Below, piece after piece: positions 19,101 through 26,200 of a stretch of DNA of 64,000 nucleotides. Position numbers and translations under genes: made by a program. Positions within the stretch are counted from its first letter, which is position 1. Every line of letters starts with the position of its first letter. Origin of the DNA: Nereocystis luetkeana (Eukaryota > Sar > Phaeophyceae > Laminariales > Laminariaceae); the NCBI GenBank assembly GCA_031213475.1, contig JARUPZ010000020.1, positions 5,505,858 to 5,569,857 on the forward strand, in the 5' to 3' direction. The notes under the pieces were generated by a model that was not told the origin of the DNA, did no database searches, and was given only the letters and a program-made list of their open reading frames with translations.

Positions 19101-21855
19101 CTATTTACTATGGTCCTCCGTAATAGTAAGGGTAGTGCTGTAGTAGTACTCGTGTAGCTTTAGGAGGAAGGGGAAGACGAGCTTTCGATGTTGCTCTCTC
19201 ACGCTACCTTGGTTTATCGCACGATTGTTTTGGACATGGCGTATTTTTTTACTTACTTCGTATTACTTTTTTTTTTTTTTTCAACACTAGGATTTTTTTG
19301 TCTTGCTTTTTTCTGTGCGCCGACTTTTTGTCCTCTTCCTACAGCTGGGCGTCCGGTGCTTCGCCGATGCCGGGGACGAATTCGCCGGCACCCCTACATG
19401 GCTCGCATCTTTGGAAGGAGTCAACGCGTCCGCCCCCACCACTGTAGACGAAAGCCTCCTCAGCGTCTACTTTGAGGTGGGTGATGAGTAGCAGATCGGG
19501 GTCAAGACACTGACGCGCGCGCCGAGGTAGCTACAGCAGCACCGGCAGCAGCACCACCACCACCAGCAGTACCACCAGCAGTCGGTTCTGCTGTCGGTTG
19601 CGGCTGTCGCGAAGAGAGCGACGGATCGAATCGACAGACGGTACGCGTCGTTGTTACATCAGGACTTCAGCCCCGTTAGCGGGAACAATTGCGTGGTTTT
19701 ATCCCTCATATACGGGACGATTTGAAAAAAAAAACACACACACACACAGTTGGCGAGTAAAAACGCGGGACTGCAAACAGCAGGGAAAATATCCCTCTCG
19801 TCATTTCCAGGCAGTTTTTTTCGCTGTAGTTGTATAATTTAAAGTGCAGTTGGAGAGGGGTGATACTGCTGCTGTGAGTACTGTGAATGTACTACGCGTA
19901 TTCTGGGGAGCACCCTATTACGGGGGACCATAGTTGATAGGACCTATGGTATACATAAAATCCTACCAGTATATATTTAACCATTTCTACTAACAATATT
20001 TGGTCCTACCAGGTATGAACTATGGTCCCCCGTAATAGTATGGTGGCGTGGTGTTCGTTCCGGACAAGGCGGCAAAAGCGCGATCAGGCCCCAGCTGATT
20101 GTATTGCTTCTTTTGTTTTTGTTTTCTTCTCTCTGGACCCTTTTTGTTTCCCCTCCTCTCCTCAGAACGTCGACGCGGCGCTGAGCGCCCACCTCGATAC
20201 CGGCAGCTACGAGTTCACCGACGCAGGGACGGTGAGTGCGGCTGACCGACTGACTGCTGCACACTTTCGTCACATTATTTATATGCGTATTGTGTACCTG
20301 GTACGTATTACGGCATGTGTTTTGATGTTGCTTGCAAAAACTGTCTTGAAGATATATTTTTTGTCAACGGGAAAAAACTGTCGGATATACATATATATAT
20401 ATTTTGCGTCAAGCAAAACTGTTAACTTTTTTTTTCAGCGAACCATTTTTTTTTTTTTTTTAGTCGAACAAAAACTGTCAAGTGTTTTTTTTCATCAAAC
20501 AAAAACTGTCAGGTTTTAACAAGACGTGACTATGAAATAAACTAACTACGGTAAGTCACCCGGTATGCAGTAAGACACTCGCGCTCGAATTATTCACACA
20601 CCCAAACTCCGGGACAGAGCCCCATACCTTCTATGGCTGTAGTACAAACTTATCATTGTGAACCCGATTCCACCGCAAAACGCGCATGTTACATGCAACG
20701 TTTGGGCGAAAACCAATTCGGCAGGTCTACGTCTGGTCAGCCGAGTTCGACCTAGAGCTGGGAGGCCTGGACGTAACGTTGCTGTGGGAGGTGGAGTACG
20801 ACTCCGAAGATGCGGTGAGTCCACTTCGAGTCGAGCATGTACAAGTATTATAATAATAGTGGTCTTAATAGTGGTCCCTCTAGATCATACTGGTAGTGCC
20901 GCCTCCTGCCCGGTATAGTGCGGGTGTAGTCGCTTGGTCCATACCAGGTCCGGAACCCTTTTAGGACTGAAGTCCCGCTTTGGGGACAAACTACTTGGAT
21001 TTTGAATGGATTGTCCCCAGAACGGGACTGCGGTACTAAAAGGGGTCAAGCGGTGTGCCGAGTAGGGCTGGTTGCCTCTATACAGGCAGCGCCGGTATTG
21101 CTTGCTGGCGGCATACCGGCACCATAGGGGGACCGCTTGTACTGTGTACGTGTTGTGTGCCTGGTGCCGCTTCGCGCTGTACGTCTGGGAGCAACAATTG
21201 TCGACCGTGTCGGTCAGAGTGCTGGTACCAGCGAGTGCCAGTCGTTTCCGCGTTTGGTACACACACTCTTGGGACTCGCGAGGACTCTAGTCATGTCAGG
21301 TTCTGGTACCTTTGGGACCCGCGAGAAGTCGGCCATCTCAGGTTCTGGTAGCTTGAGACTCGGGAGGACTCGGTCATGTCAGCTTCTGGTACCTCTGGGG
21401 CTCGCGAGGACTCAGCCGGTTCGGCTCCTGGTACCTCCGGGACTCAGTACTCCAAGTAACTCGGACTCGCGAGCCGATGACCGAACCCCTGGCTCGGAAC
21501 TCTTTGCAACTCGTATGGTTTCGCTGGTTCGAGTGACTTGATTAGACTGGCCGGTTTTTGCATGCCGGCTGGACCTGAGTCGATTGAGGGATTGTGATCC
21601 ACTCGATTGGTAAATTGATCGGCATTTGGTTGATTGATTTTGACCTGTCTTTCGTTGGTGTGCTGTCTGTTGCTGCAGGCGGTGGGGACTGGAGACGCGG
21701 ACTTCGACAGCAGCCTGCCCTCGATGCTCTCCCTCGAAGTGCCAGTAACGTCGGGCAGCAACTTCACCTCTTTCGGCCTAGCGGCGGCCGACGCTTTCTT
21801 CGGCCGGATTGCCGACGGTGCCCTAGCTCACGTGTCTGGAAACGAGTGCTTGTAA
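222..21855 (+). CDS. VTC4: VTC4-type polyphosphate polymerase, 5' partial, 20 exons in window
   Basis: VTC proteins polymerise inorganic polyphosphate from ATP at the cytosolic face and pass the chain through the vacuole or acidocalcisome membrane. The exons, all bounded by AG/GT and phase-consistent, are 222-320, 3024-3145, 4075-4255, 4864-5109, 5606-5842, 6977-7126, 9269-9412, 10102-10418, 11666-11785, 12287-12355, 13495-13622, 14432-14487, 15436-15586, 16762-16820, 17370-17540, 18622-18855, 19345-19476, 20166-20231, 20725-20814 and 21679-21855 (stop TAA 21853-21855). They join into 982 codons. The start codon and the SPX phosphate sensor expected in this family lie upstream of the window. 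Motifs RVRWYG, TGDKSVKRRF, HRTAFQL, PFAVLELK and KYSKY match the VTC tunnel, and VEPKTFFANERTF matches the DUF202/VTC1 domain. The part after the third membrane helix has no counterpart I recognise. Family assignment is firm; exact exon ends and the last exon are inferred without transcripts. Confidence 0.9.
780..877. repeat. TTAA hairpin MITE (piggyBac-like)
   Basis: TTAACCCTTTTAGAACCGCA begins a near-perfect palindrome around CAGTCCCGTTTTGGGGACA that closes with CTAAAAGGGTCAA. TTAA at the left end fits a piggyBac-type target; the right copy has mutated. Confidence 0.8.
971..1073. repeat. TA-MITE, degenerate ends
   Basis: Core GGACCAAATATGGTTAG and TACCGTAGGTCCTATTTACT are present; the outer TIR bases have decayed. 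It lies in VTC intron 1. Confidence 0.75.
1932..2029. repeat. TTAA hairpin MITE
   Basis: TTAACCCCGTTTAGAGCCGC at the left and CGGTTCTAAAAGGGTTA at the right form a 98-bp palindrome in VTC intron 1. Confidence 0.8.
2885..2977 (+). repeat. 93-nt uninterrupted poly(T) tract
   Basis: A run of 93 T residues lies 46 bases upstream of the AG acceptor of VTC exon 2 (3022-3023), in sense orientation for the gene. It may act as an extreme polypyrimidine tract, or it may be the tail of an antisense poly(A) retroelement. The exact length is assembly-sensitive. Confidence 0.9.
3297..3527 (+). pseudogene. Decayed tandem copy of VTC exon 2 end, intron and exon 3 start
   Basis: Positions 3431-3527 closely match the acceptor and start of exon 3 at 4071-4165: GGCAGGT, CCGCAGCTA, ACCACGCCATCCT and GACAACGTTCCGCCG recur in order. 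Positions 3297-3400 likewise match the exon 2 donor region at 3137-3235: GGTGAGCACAGC, a C-rich run, CTCTGTTG or TTCTGTTG, and GAAGGAAT. The copy has a 2-base insertion after CAGCTA and a larger insert, so it is out of frame and lacks the conserved ELKTH segment. It looks like a tandem duplication of the exon 2/3 junction that has since degenerated inside intron 2. Confidence 0.75.
3571..3660 (+). repeat. Short tandem repeat, ~25-bp unit
   Basis: About four diverged units built on CACATGATACAAATCATT lie in VTC intron 2. Confidence 0.6.
3776..3999. repeat. Fold-back MITE, ~225 bp
   Basis: The ends are inverted: ACCGTTTTTAACGACA at the left and TGTCGTTAAAAACGG at the right. Internal arms with GCAAGTTTTCGGAAA and CCAAAAACTTGC also pair loosely. 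It lies in VTC intron 2 just before exon 3. No transposase is present. Confidence 0.7.
4283..4480 (+). repeat. G-tract element, modules B and A
   Basis: A G-rich run is followed by module B (GTACTCCTTTGCTGCTAGCC then CGCATCCTATTAGAGACGG), another G run, and module A (GTCATGCATGGTCGTAGTCG). The same modules recur across the window, always next to G or C runs. It lies in VTC intron 3. Confidence 0.65.
4660..4770 (-). repeat. G-tract element, module B, inverted
   Basis: GATGCGTGGGCAATGGTCAA, GACTGAGGCAAGCAACAA and GAGTACGCCCCC form the reverse complement of module B, followed by C-rich DNA. It lies just upstream of VTC exon 4. Confidence 0.6.
5128..5345 (+). repeat. G-tract element, module A, flanked by poly(G)
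   Basis: A G run is followed by GTGCTCATGTCGTGCATGGC, the CCTCGCATCCCTACAATGCC segment, CGGAGCACGTCG, and a second long G run at 5312-5343. It lies in VTC intron 4. Confidence 0.7.
6355..6905. repeat. GATCT-rich repeat and palindromic minisatellite
   Basis: Positions 6355-6600 resemble other GATCT-rich patches in the window. Positions 6590-6900 are a tandem array of TATCTGTAGATAGTCTAGAT and its inverted form, so each unit is nearly self-complementary. It ends about 70 bases before VTC exon 6 and could form large RNA hairpins in the intron. Confidence 0.75.
7205..7372. repeat. MITE with GGTCCCTCTATAT ends
   Basis: The termini GGTCCCTCTATAT and ATATAGAGGGACC are inverted and about 165 bp apart. 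Inside, TATTGCCGGT/GCGCCGGTG motifs repeat. Related copies are at 12627, 20869 and 32315. Confidence 0.65.
7387..7580 (+). repeat. G-tract element, modules A and B
   Basis: Module A end (CTCTCGCATCGCTACAATGC then CCGGAGCACGTCGG), a G run, module B (GTGCTCGTTTGTTGCTTACC, CGCATCCCTTTCGAGACGGG), then a G run of about 18. Confidence 0.65.
7773..7882. repeat. TA-MITE (TTACGGGGG family)
   Basis: About 110 bp with inverted ends TTACCGGGGGGCCATAG and CTGTGGTCCCCTGTAA, and the family core AGGACCAAGTATTGTTAG. It lies in VTC intron 6. Confidence 0.8.
7975..8130 (+). repeat. Tandem duplication, ~75-bp unit
   Basis: GTCGCAAGCTGAAAAGAGGA through GTGCCAACTACCACAGTAGT is repeated immediately as GTCGCAAGCTGAAAAGGGGA through GTGCCAGCTGCTACAGTAGT, about two units. 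A similar two-copy block (ATGGGTCACAAGCTATATAT, AACTGGCTGAAACACTAGAC) lies at 8386-8525. Both are in VTC intron 6. Confidence 0.8.
8623..8715. repeat. TTAA hairpin MITE
   Basis: ACCTTTTAGGACCGCAGTCC is inverted at GGGGCTGCGGTTCTAAAAGG. The flanking TTAA sites have decayed. It lies in VTC intron 6. Confidence 0.8.
9070..9205. repeat. (TA)n and (GATC)n microsatellites
   Basis: TATATATATATATTTATATA lies at about 9062-9100 and a run of CGATCGATCGATCGATCGAT at 9183-9205, upstream of VTC exon 7. Confidence 0.85.
9269..11785 (+). CDS. VTC4: VTC linker exons 7-9, low complexity
   Basis: Exons 9269-9412, 10102-10418 and 11666-11785 encode about 194 residues linking the polymerase to the membrane domain. 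Exon 7 is Lys-rich and charged (KQKPRKVSKKHIKLDEQN). Exon 8 is rich in Gly, Ser, Arg and Pro with many Ser/Arg pairs (GGHRRMPSDVSVKSG). Exon 9 reads GGKFLQRQLSLRSFQQTVKN. The reading frame carries across 10418/11666 (AC+T, Thr) and 11785/12287 (AA+G, Lys). In VTC proteins this segment is a poorly conserved cytosolic linker. The Ser-rich basic stretches could be phosphorylated, but no specific site can be asserted. Confidence 0.8.
10460..10565 (+). repeat. G-tract element, module B
   Basis: GTACCCATTTTGTTGCATGC and GGCGCATCCCTTTCGAGACG follow a G-rich region just after VTC exon 8. Confidence 0.6.
10725..10830 (+). repeat. G-tract element, module A
   Basis: A G run at 10728-10754 is followed by GTACTCATATCGTGCATGGC, CTCGCATCCCTACAATGCCG and GGACGCATCGCACGTCG. 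Confidence 0.7.
11850..12240 (+). repeat. Minisatellite, ~20-23-bp unit, VTC intron 9
   Basis: Roughly 15 diverged units of TTCTAACGGCTTTGTTGTTG fill most of the intron before the DUF202 exon. Confidence 0.75.
12287..15586 (+). CDS. VTC4: VTC DUF202/VTC1-like three-helix membrane domain, exons 10-13
   Basis: Exons 12287-12355, 13495-13622, 14432-14487 and 15436-15586 encode the domain that starts VEPKTFFANERTFIQW, the DUF202/VTC1 signature. Three hydrophobic segments are visible: around WISAAVFVVYGVSTALFAF, around ITIASAAILSAVALMILVYG, and WGPGMLALGLFAAIVTVLAM. Helices 2 and 3 are joined by a charged loop ending KVFADKWGP, like the DKWGP turn of VTC1 proteins. Phases fit: GT+G (Val) at 12355/13495, T+AC (Tyr) at 13622/14432, and phase 0 at 14487/15436. 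With a cytosolic N-terminus and three helices, what follows should face the organelle lumen. Confidence 0.88.
12486..12615. repeat. TA-MITE with a CCAGG-TA insertion
   Basis: Ends TCACGGGGGACCATA and TGGTCCCCCGTAATA. Relative to sister copies, the left arm carries an extra CCAGGTA before GGACCTACGG. Confidence 0.8.
12627..12792. repeat. GGTCCCTCT-type MITE copy
   Basis: Shares GTGGCGGTGTGCGGA and GCCGGTATTG with 7205-7372 and ends TTAGAGAGGGACCA. It lies in VTC intron 10. Confidence 0.5.
12921..13259 (+). repeat. 14-bp minisatellite (~24 units), VTC intron 10
   Basis: The unit GAGTGATCAACGTT, with variants GATGAACGCT and TGTCAACG, is repeated about 24 times. Each unit contains the palindrome TGATCA and AACGTT. 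It lies about 240 bases upstream of exon 11. Confidence 0.9.
13680..13789. repeat. TTAA hairpin MITE with both TTAA copies
   Basis: TTAACCCCTCTAGAACTCCA begins it and CCTAAAAGGGTTAA ends it, so TTAA is kept on both sides. This copy best shows the TTAA target. Confidence 0.88.
14035..14245. repeat. GATCT-rich dispersed repeat
   Basis: Contains CCGGGTGGGA, GCATGATCTGCACGACG, TCCTGCACAACATTTCACAA and GTAGATGATCTATCTGTAGA, shared in order with 18363-18600. It lies in VTC intron 11. Confidence 0.65.
15587..15669 (+). CDS. Alternative short VTC C-terminus by intron read-through
   Basis: If the GTGAGT donor at 15587 is not used, exon 13 reads on for 27 more codons (ESNIGTDRRGRKKCVPG and so on) to a TAG at 15667-15669. 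This would give a VTC protein of conventional architecture ending just after helix 3. The donor is strong and the downstream phase fits, so splicing is the favoured reading. Retention is a plausible isoform that only transcripts can confirm. Confidence 0.3.
15950..16061. repeat. TA-MITE with a CTGG-TA insertion
   Basis: CGGGGGACCATAGTTAATAG to CTATGGTCCCCCGTAATA. The centre reads TATACTGGTAGGTTT where sisters read TATAGGTTT. Confidence 0.85.
16296..16392. repeat. TTAA hairpin MITE
   Basis: TTAACCCTTTTAGGACCGCA to CAGTTCTAAAAGGGTTGA, a near-perfect palindrome in VTC intron 13. Confidence 0.85.
16612..16643 (+). repeat. (TTG)n microsatellite
   Basis: About ten TTG units about 120 bases upstream of VTC exon 14. 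Confidence 0.85.
16762..21855 (+). CDS. VTC C-terminal extension (~340 aa), predicted lumenal, not recognised
   Basis: Exons 16762-16820, 17370-17540, 18622-18855, 19345-19476, 20166-20231, 20725-20814 and 21679-21855 continue the VTC frame: T+AC (Tyr) at 15586/16762, then phase 0 at every later junction. The protein is acidic and beta-rich in appearance, with pieces such as FDLSMEFFNTSSVDFRG, VYVWSAEFDLELGGLDVTLL and MLSLEVPVTSGSNFTSFG. Possible N-glycosylation sequons NTS, NAS, NFT and NDT fit a lumenal location. Cysteines are few (MHCPC, VRCF, NECL). I know of no VTC protein with this domain and do not recognise the fold. Alternatively it is a separate downstream gene, but no start codon or promoter is apparent and the phase match to exon 13 argues for continuity. 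The final exon ends at TAA 21853; a GTAAGG overlapping that stop could be a donor. Confidence 0.72.
17281..17336. repeat. TA-MITE, right half only
   Basis: TATAGGTTTTTATGTG and CTATGGTCCCCCGTAA remain; the left arm is missing. It sits about 30 bases before VTC exon 15. Confidence 0.75.
17725..17850 (-). repeat. G-tract element, module A, inverted
   Basis: GGCATTGTAGGGATGCGAGG and CATGCATGATATCG are followed by GAGTACACCCCCCCCC. Confidence 0.65.
18363..18600. repeat. GATCT-rich dispersed repeat
   Basis: Shares CCGGGTGGGAGCTG, TCTGCATGATCTGC, CTCCTGCACAACCTCTCACA and AGACGATCTACAGTAGACAG with 14035-14245 and 49985-50225. It ends about 20 bases before VTC exon 16. Confidence 0.65.
19018..19126. 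repeat. TA-MITE
   Basis: ATTGCGGAGGGCCATAGTAA to CTATGGTCCTCCGTAATA, 109 bp, in VTC intron 16. Confidence 0.85.
19916..20038. repeat. TA-MITE with two CCAG(G)-TA insertions
   Basis: TATTACGGGGGACCATAGTT to CTATGGTCCCCCGTAATA. One extra CCAGTA lies after CCTA near 19967 and one extra CCAGGTA at 20009-20015, relative to sister copies. Confidence 0.88.
20320..20520 (+). repeat. Diverged tandem repeat around AAAACTGTCAAG
   Basis: About five units containing AAAAACTGTC separated by T runs and ATCAAACA/GTCAAGCA. VTC intron 18. Confidence 0.6.
20869..21135. repeat. GGTCCCTCT-type MITE interrupted by a TTAA MITE
   Basis: GTGGTCCCTCTAGATCATAC begins and GGCACCATAGGGGGACCG ends the element. A TTAA-type hairpin MITE lies inside at 20953-21049, so that copy inserted later. 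Confidence 0.65.
20953..21049. repeat. TTAA hairpin MITE (nested)
   Basis: GAACCCTTTTAGGACTGAAG to CTGCGGTACTAAAAGGGGTC, nested in the element at 20869-21135. Confidence 0.8.
21275..21470 (+). repeat. ~39-bp minisatellite, VTC intron 19
   Basis: Four to five units of GACTCGCGAGGACTC...TCATGTCAGGTTCTGGTACC precede the last VTC exon. Confidence 0.75.
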
Positions 21856-21889
21856 GGGGGGGGGGTGGGTCCAGGCGGCAGCATAAGCT

Positions 21890-22470
21890 GCGTTTATCGC
21901 CTGCACTGCCTGCCTGCCTGCCTTGCCTGTCTTGCCTGTCTCCGAATTGGTGCGGTGTGAGGGGTTAAGTTCGACGGGCCCAAGCCGCAGCGTCAATGTG
22001 CGTGGACTGTCTTGTCTGTCTGTCTGTCTGCCTGCCTGCCTTGCCTGACTCTCAATCGGCGTGGTTTTGGGGGGTGTCAAGTGAGACACTTCTAGGCCGC
22101 ATCATGTTCGCGTCGTCTGTCTTGTCTGTCTGTCTGTCTGCCTGCCTGCCTTGCCTTGCCTGACTCTCAATTGGCGCGGTTTGGGGGCTTAACTGCGACA
22201 GATCCAGGCCGCATCATGTATGAGTCGTCTGTTTTACCTGTCTGCTTGCCTGTCTTGGCGTGTCTCTGGATTGGGGCGATTTGGGTAGATACAGACTTTC
22301 GAGGCTGCACTGTACAGAAGCCTACATCTGAGTCTAGTCTCGAGTGTTTTGGTGCCACAACAGACGCACGGCCCGCAAAGGCTTTTAAGCCAAGTGCGAC
22401 AGGTCCAGGCCGCAGCAATGTATGATGTGAGCCGCCTCTCTGCCTGCCTGTCTCTGGACTGGCACAGTTT
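21890..22470 (+). repeat. ~120-bp tandem repeat downstream of VTC stop
   Basis: About five units, each with a CTGTCTGTCTGCCTGCCTGC stretch, a TCTCAATTGGCGCGGTTTGG-like segment and AGGCCGCATCATGT. It begins about 35 bases after the TAA and may lie in the 3' UTR. Confidence 0.8.
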
Positions 22471-25400
22471 TTTGTGCTGGTGCTGTTGATTGGTTGGTTT
22501 TGGTTGGTTTTGTGGGTGGGTGGTTACGTGGGTGGGTGCTTGATTTGTTCGGTGGTTGGTTGGATCGTTGGTGGGTTATCGCTGTTAGTTCGGCGAGCTG
22601 ACGCGCCTCTTGATTGGCCGAATTTCTTGGTGGTCGTTCCTTCCGCCCATCGATTGGTTCGGTGGGATTATTTGGTCGGTAGCTTAGGTAGGTTAGGTTG
22701 GTTGTTTTTCCCGGTCTCTCCGCTGCCCTGGGTATTTTAGCCTTTTTGAGACGAGCGGTCGTTGGTTGCTCAAGTTGTTTGTTTCTTCGTTGTTTTTTTG
22801 TCTCTCGCGAGCCTCGCTCTTGCCTATCTGTCGTAACCGACCCTCGTCATGATGTGTTCGGGTCGATTCCCGGCTTGTTGTCTCGTGGTATTTTCTTTTC
22901 TTGTTGTGGCCGTGTTGCAGAAGCTCAAAAATGCCCTTTTTTGTATTTTCGGAGCTCTAATAAATAATTTTTTTCTCTCCGTTTTTCTTTTCAAGTTTTT
23001 TTTCGCTTGCTGTATACGGTACAGGCAGCGGTATACACTACACTGTAGCAGGTTACACTTCTTGTGATGGAGCGCTCCTTGGGTTACCAGCTACTGTATT
23101 TTATGATTTGCCGGCGGTGCCGGCTGAACGTAGAAGGGTTTTGATGAGACCACCCTCCGTGTTCGCGTGATCGACCTGGTTTTGGGTGGTTGGTTTGGGC
23201 TTAACTTCATAGCCTGTTAGAGTCCCCGTCGAAACGGACAGGGGGGGTGGGGGGGGTGAAAGCTTGCACAATCATGCGGTGGTATAAGCCGCAGGGCTGA
23301 AGTACGTTCGCTGATTCCCCTGGGGGGGATGCTGACGTTTTTGTAAGATTTAGGTGACAAGTGTGATGCTTGGTTTCGAAGTGTGATGCTCGCTTTCGAG
23401 TATACAGTGTGAGCGAATCGTAATACCTCATAACGTTGACTGTCGAGTGACTGCATACAGCTAGTCGTGCGCTGCTGTGCGCTGTGCAGTGTTTCAAAAG
23501 AGGGAGAGAGGGGGGGGGGGAGGGGGTGTCTTGCACGCGTGGTGGAGATAATTTTTATCAAACTCTGGGGTATATATATTCATGGGTACGCGCGGTGCTT
23601 TGCTTGCTCGCTCGCCGATAATGTTTTTTTTTGTTGTTGTTGTTTGCCCCCCAATGTAGGTTGAGCTGCTCCTCTTAAAACGTGAGGAAGTGGCGGTAGC
23701 GGAGGCAGACCAGGCGGCGCCGTCGCTATTTTGTTAGCGTGTGGCACATCTTGACGCGGGAAATATCAGAAGAACACCCTTCCTGCGCGAGTGTTTGATT
23801 GCCACAGGCAGACGCGCCGCCGAAAAGGCTGTAGAACACGGAAAAAAAATATGCCCAAGTGCTCTGCTGCGGATTATTGTTAGGTGTTGGATGTTGCCGC
23901 CATTTGTTCTGAAGCAAGCCTGTTGCCTGTTGCCAGGTATATATACAGCCTGGTATGACACAAGCCTTGTTTGTGGATGGTCTTGTATCTCTTCCTTCCT
24001 AGAAGTTTCTGGTGGGGTTGTCTTGAGGGAGGGAGGGTTCCGCCGGTGTAACTTTTAGGAGTGCGTGTGTCTGCGTGTGCGCGTTTTCGTTTCTTTGTCA
24101 GGTGATCGATCGATTGAAATTGTGTTCGTACCTCGAAGCGTATGAACGAAAAAAGTGTTTTCGTGTCTCTCACGGAAGAGTTTTTTTGTTTTTTTTTGTT
24201 AGCAAATCGGTTCCGCTAGAAAACGTAGCGCTGTGCCCTTCTGCCCTTGTGCGTGGTTGCTTGCACCGTCGGAGGTCGTGACGTATTTCAGTTGTCTGTC
24301 GTTAGAACCATAATACCACTACTCGTGCGTAAGTACAATATCATCACAGCACGAGCTGGGGGGGCGGGAGGTGGTATTTTTTCGTTTTGTCTTCTAACTT
24401 TGTGTGTGTGTGTGTTGTTTTTATTTATTGGCCTCGGGTCTTGGCTTGCTTGCCTTGCTTGCCTTGCTTGCCTTGCTTGCCTTGCTCGCCTTGCTCGCCT
24501 TGCGTGAAACAGCGGATGAAGATTCGTAGGCTCGTGCCTTTTCGAGTGTGGCACATACCCTTGTTCTATACCCAGACCTACCTCATGCGGCGGCCTTTGA
24601 AGAAGTGCAAGAAAAATAAACCTGCGCACACGCATACACACATTCAGACACTTTCTTGAAAGTGCAAGGCACGTCATGTGAGGGGCGGTGTTGTGTTCAT
24701 TAACCTGGGGGAACCTGTTCCCCAGCAGCTACAGCGGCAGCAGTAGCAGCAGTAAGTAGCGACTCCATCGAATATCACGGTATAGCACTGGGGGGGGGGC
24801 AAGGAGGGGAAGACGACAGAAGAGACGAAACACGAACGAACGAGCAATAGTAGTAGTATGCACTCGTGAACAGGGTTTCATGTCGTAGAAGAGGCGTTTT
24901 TTCCGCTCATCGTGTAGTACCTGGTGGTGTTTATTAGTCGATGTTTTTTTTTTTATATATATATCGTATGTATTACTTGTTCGGTTCCTTTCGAGGGTGG
25001 TGTTGTCTTCTGGTCGGATACACGGCAGCGGCAAAAATACGCACCAGGGTGGTGCAGAAGTAACTGCCACGACGAGAACAATGCGGCGAATGAAACGCGG
25101 ACTAACTGCGAACTGCAACATAGTGCGTATATGCTGGGTAAATACACATGCACATCGTATATATCTCGTTGTGAGTCCGTCACGGTTGTCTGAGCGAGAA
25201 AATGAAAAATAGTTCAACGGAGATCTAAAAAAACCCCAAGGGGAGCGCGCACCTTGTCGTGATGTGATGAGTTGTGTTCGTATTTTTTTTCTGCGCTCGG
25301 CACTACCGTCTTTTCCTGGGGCTCATTTGGCTGAAGTAGGCTTCTACGTACTGTACTGCATGTCAGCCATTGTACTGTTTGTTCTACATGCCGATGCTAC

Positions 25401-25559
25401 GTCCAGAGTTGCCTCATAATATGAACACAACGGTATGTAAATAGTGTGCGAGTACTGGCCGCGAGCGCTACTTACGGGCTGGGTGGGTCGCACATGGACA
25501 GATTTTCGAACGGGCTCTTTTTTTTTCGTCGCGTGTGTACGATATCGTATAGCTTTCAA
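22471..25559. other. Intergenic or 3' UTR, no gene recognised
   Basis: T/G-rich TTGGTTGGTT runs lie at 22480-22700, a (TTGCC)n run at about 24440-24500 and AT-rich stretches elsewhere. An acceptor-like TGTAG at 23659 opens a 25-codon frame ending TAG at 23736, but nothing ties it to a gene. No coding signal that I trust. Confidence 0.6.
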
Positions 25560-25689
25560 GCTTGGAGCTTTTCACAGGAGGAGACGACTACACAAACGGC
25601 ATTCATTCGTGGACTGACCACGGACGTCCCACGGAGTGTCCTTGCACAACCCCACGGTCCACGGCCCGTCTACGGCCTAGACTGACGCA

Positions 25690-26200
25690 AGGCGCCATCC
25701 TCAACGTCACCCCTGCCACGCAAGCCATCCGTTCGCGACATCTTTCGCGAACTCGCCGAAACCCCGATCTTGCGTGTACTCCGACTGGGACGCCGTTGCC
25801 GACAAATCCCGCCCCCTTTTTGAAGCTACTGCGACGCCAGCCTAGCCTCGGTGGCTTCGGCGCCACTCTGGAGCAAGGAGAACTACCCGACCACTCCGTC
25901 CGACCCCATCCTCCACATCACAGCCGCGCCACGCCCCAGACTCGGAACGTTCGTGGGCGCCCCTCGATCTCGAGGCCGGAAGCACCGTCTGGGCCATAAA
26001 ATGACTGCGTAGCCACCTTCGGGCAACCAAATTCCGCGTTTACTCGGACCACAAAGTGCTCGAGAGCATCGCCCAAGGTCGGCGAACACACCGCCCGCGT
26101 CCGGCGCTGGCTCGAGTTCCTTTCGGTGTACACCCTGCACCCTGGAATGCCGCAGAGGCACCTACAACGGTAACGGCGATTTCCTTTCCCCCCTTCCGCA
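25690..26200 (+). pseudogene. Ty3/Gypsy RT-RNase H remnant
   Basis: Across two or three frames one can read GGFGATLEQGE near 25850 (the RNase H start with its GATLEQ motif), LDLEAGS near 25970, an in-frame TGA at about 26002, then KFRVYSDHKVLESIAQ near 26030 and VRRWLEFLSVYTLHPGM near 26100. These follow the usual order for Gypsy RNase H. The conserved YSDHK Asp remains, but frames change at least twice, so the product is dead. Confidence 0.8.

Noticed and set aside
23660..23737. Possible extra VTC exon (VELLLLKREEVAVAEADQ then stop)
   Set aside because: It has a TGTAG acceptor, but the only upstream donor (GTAAGG at 21852) leaves phase 2, which puts this stretch out of frame; a stop at 21853 already ends the gene.
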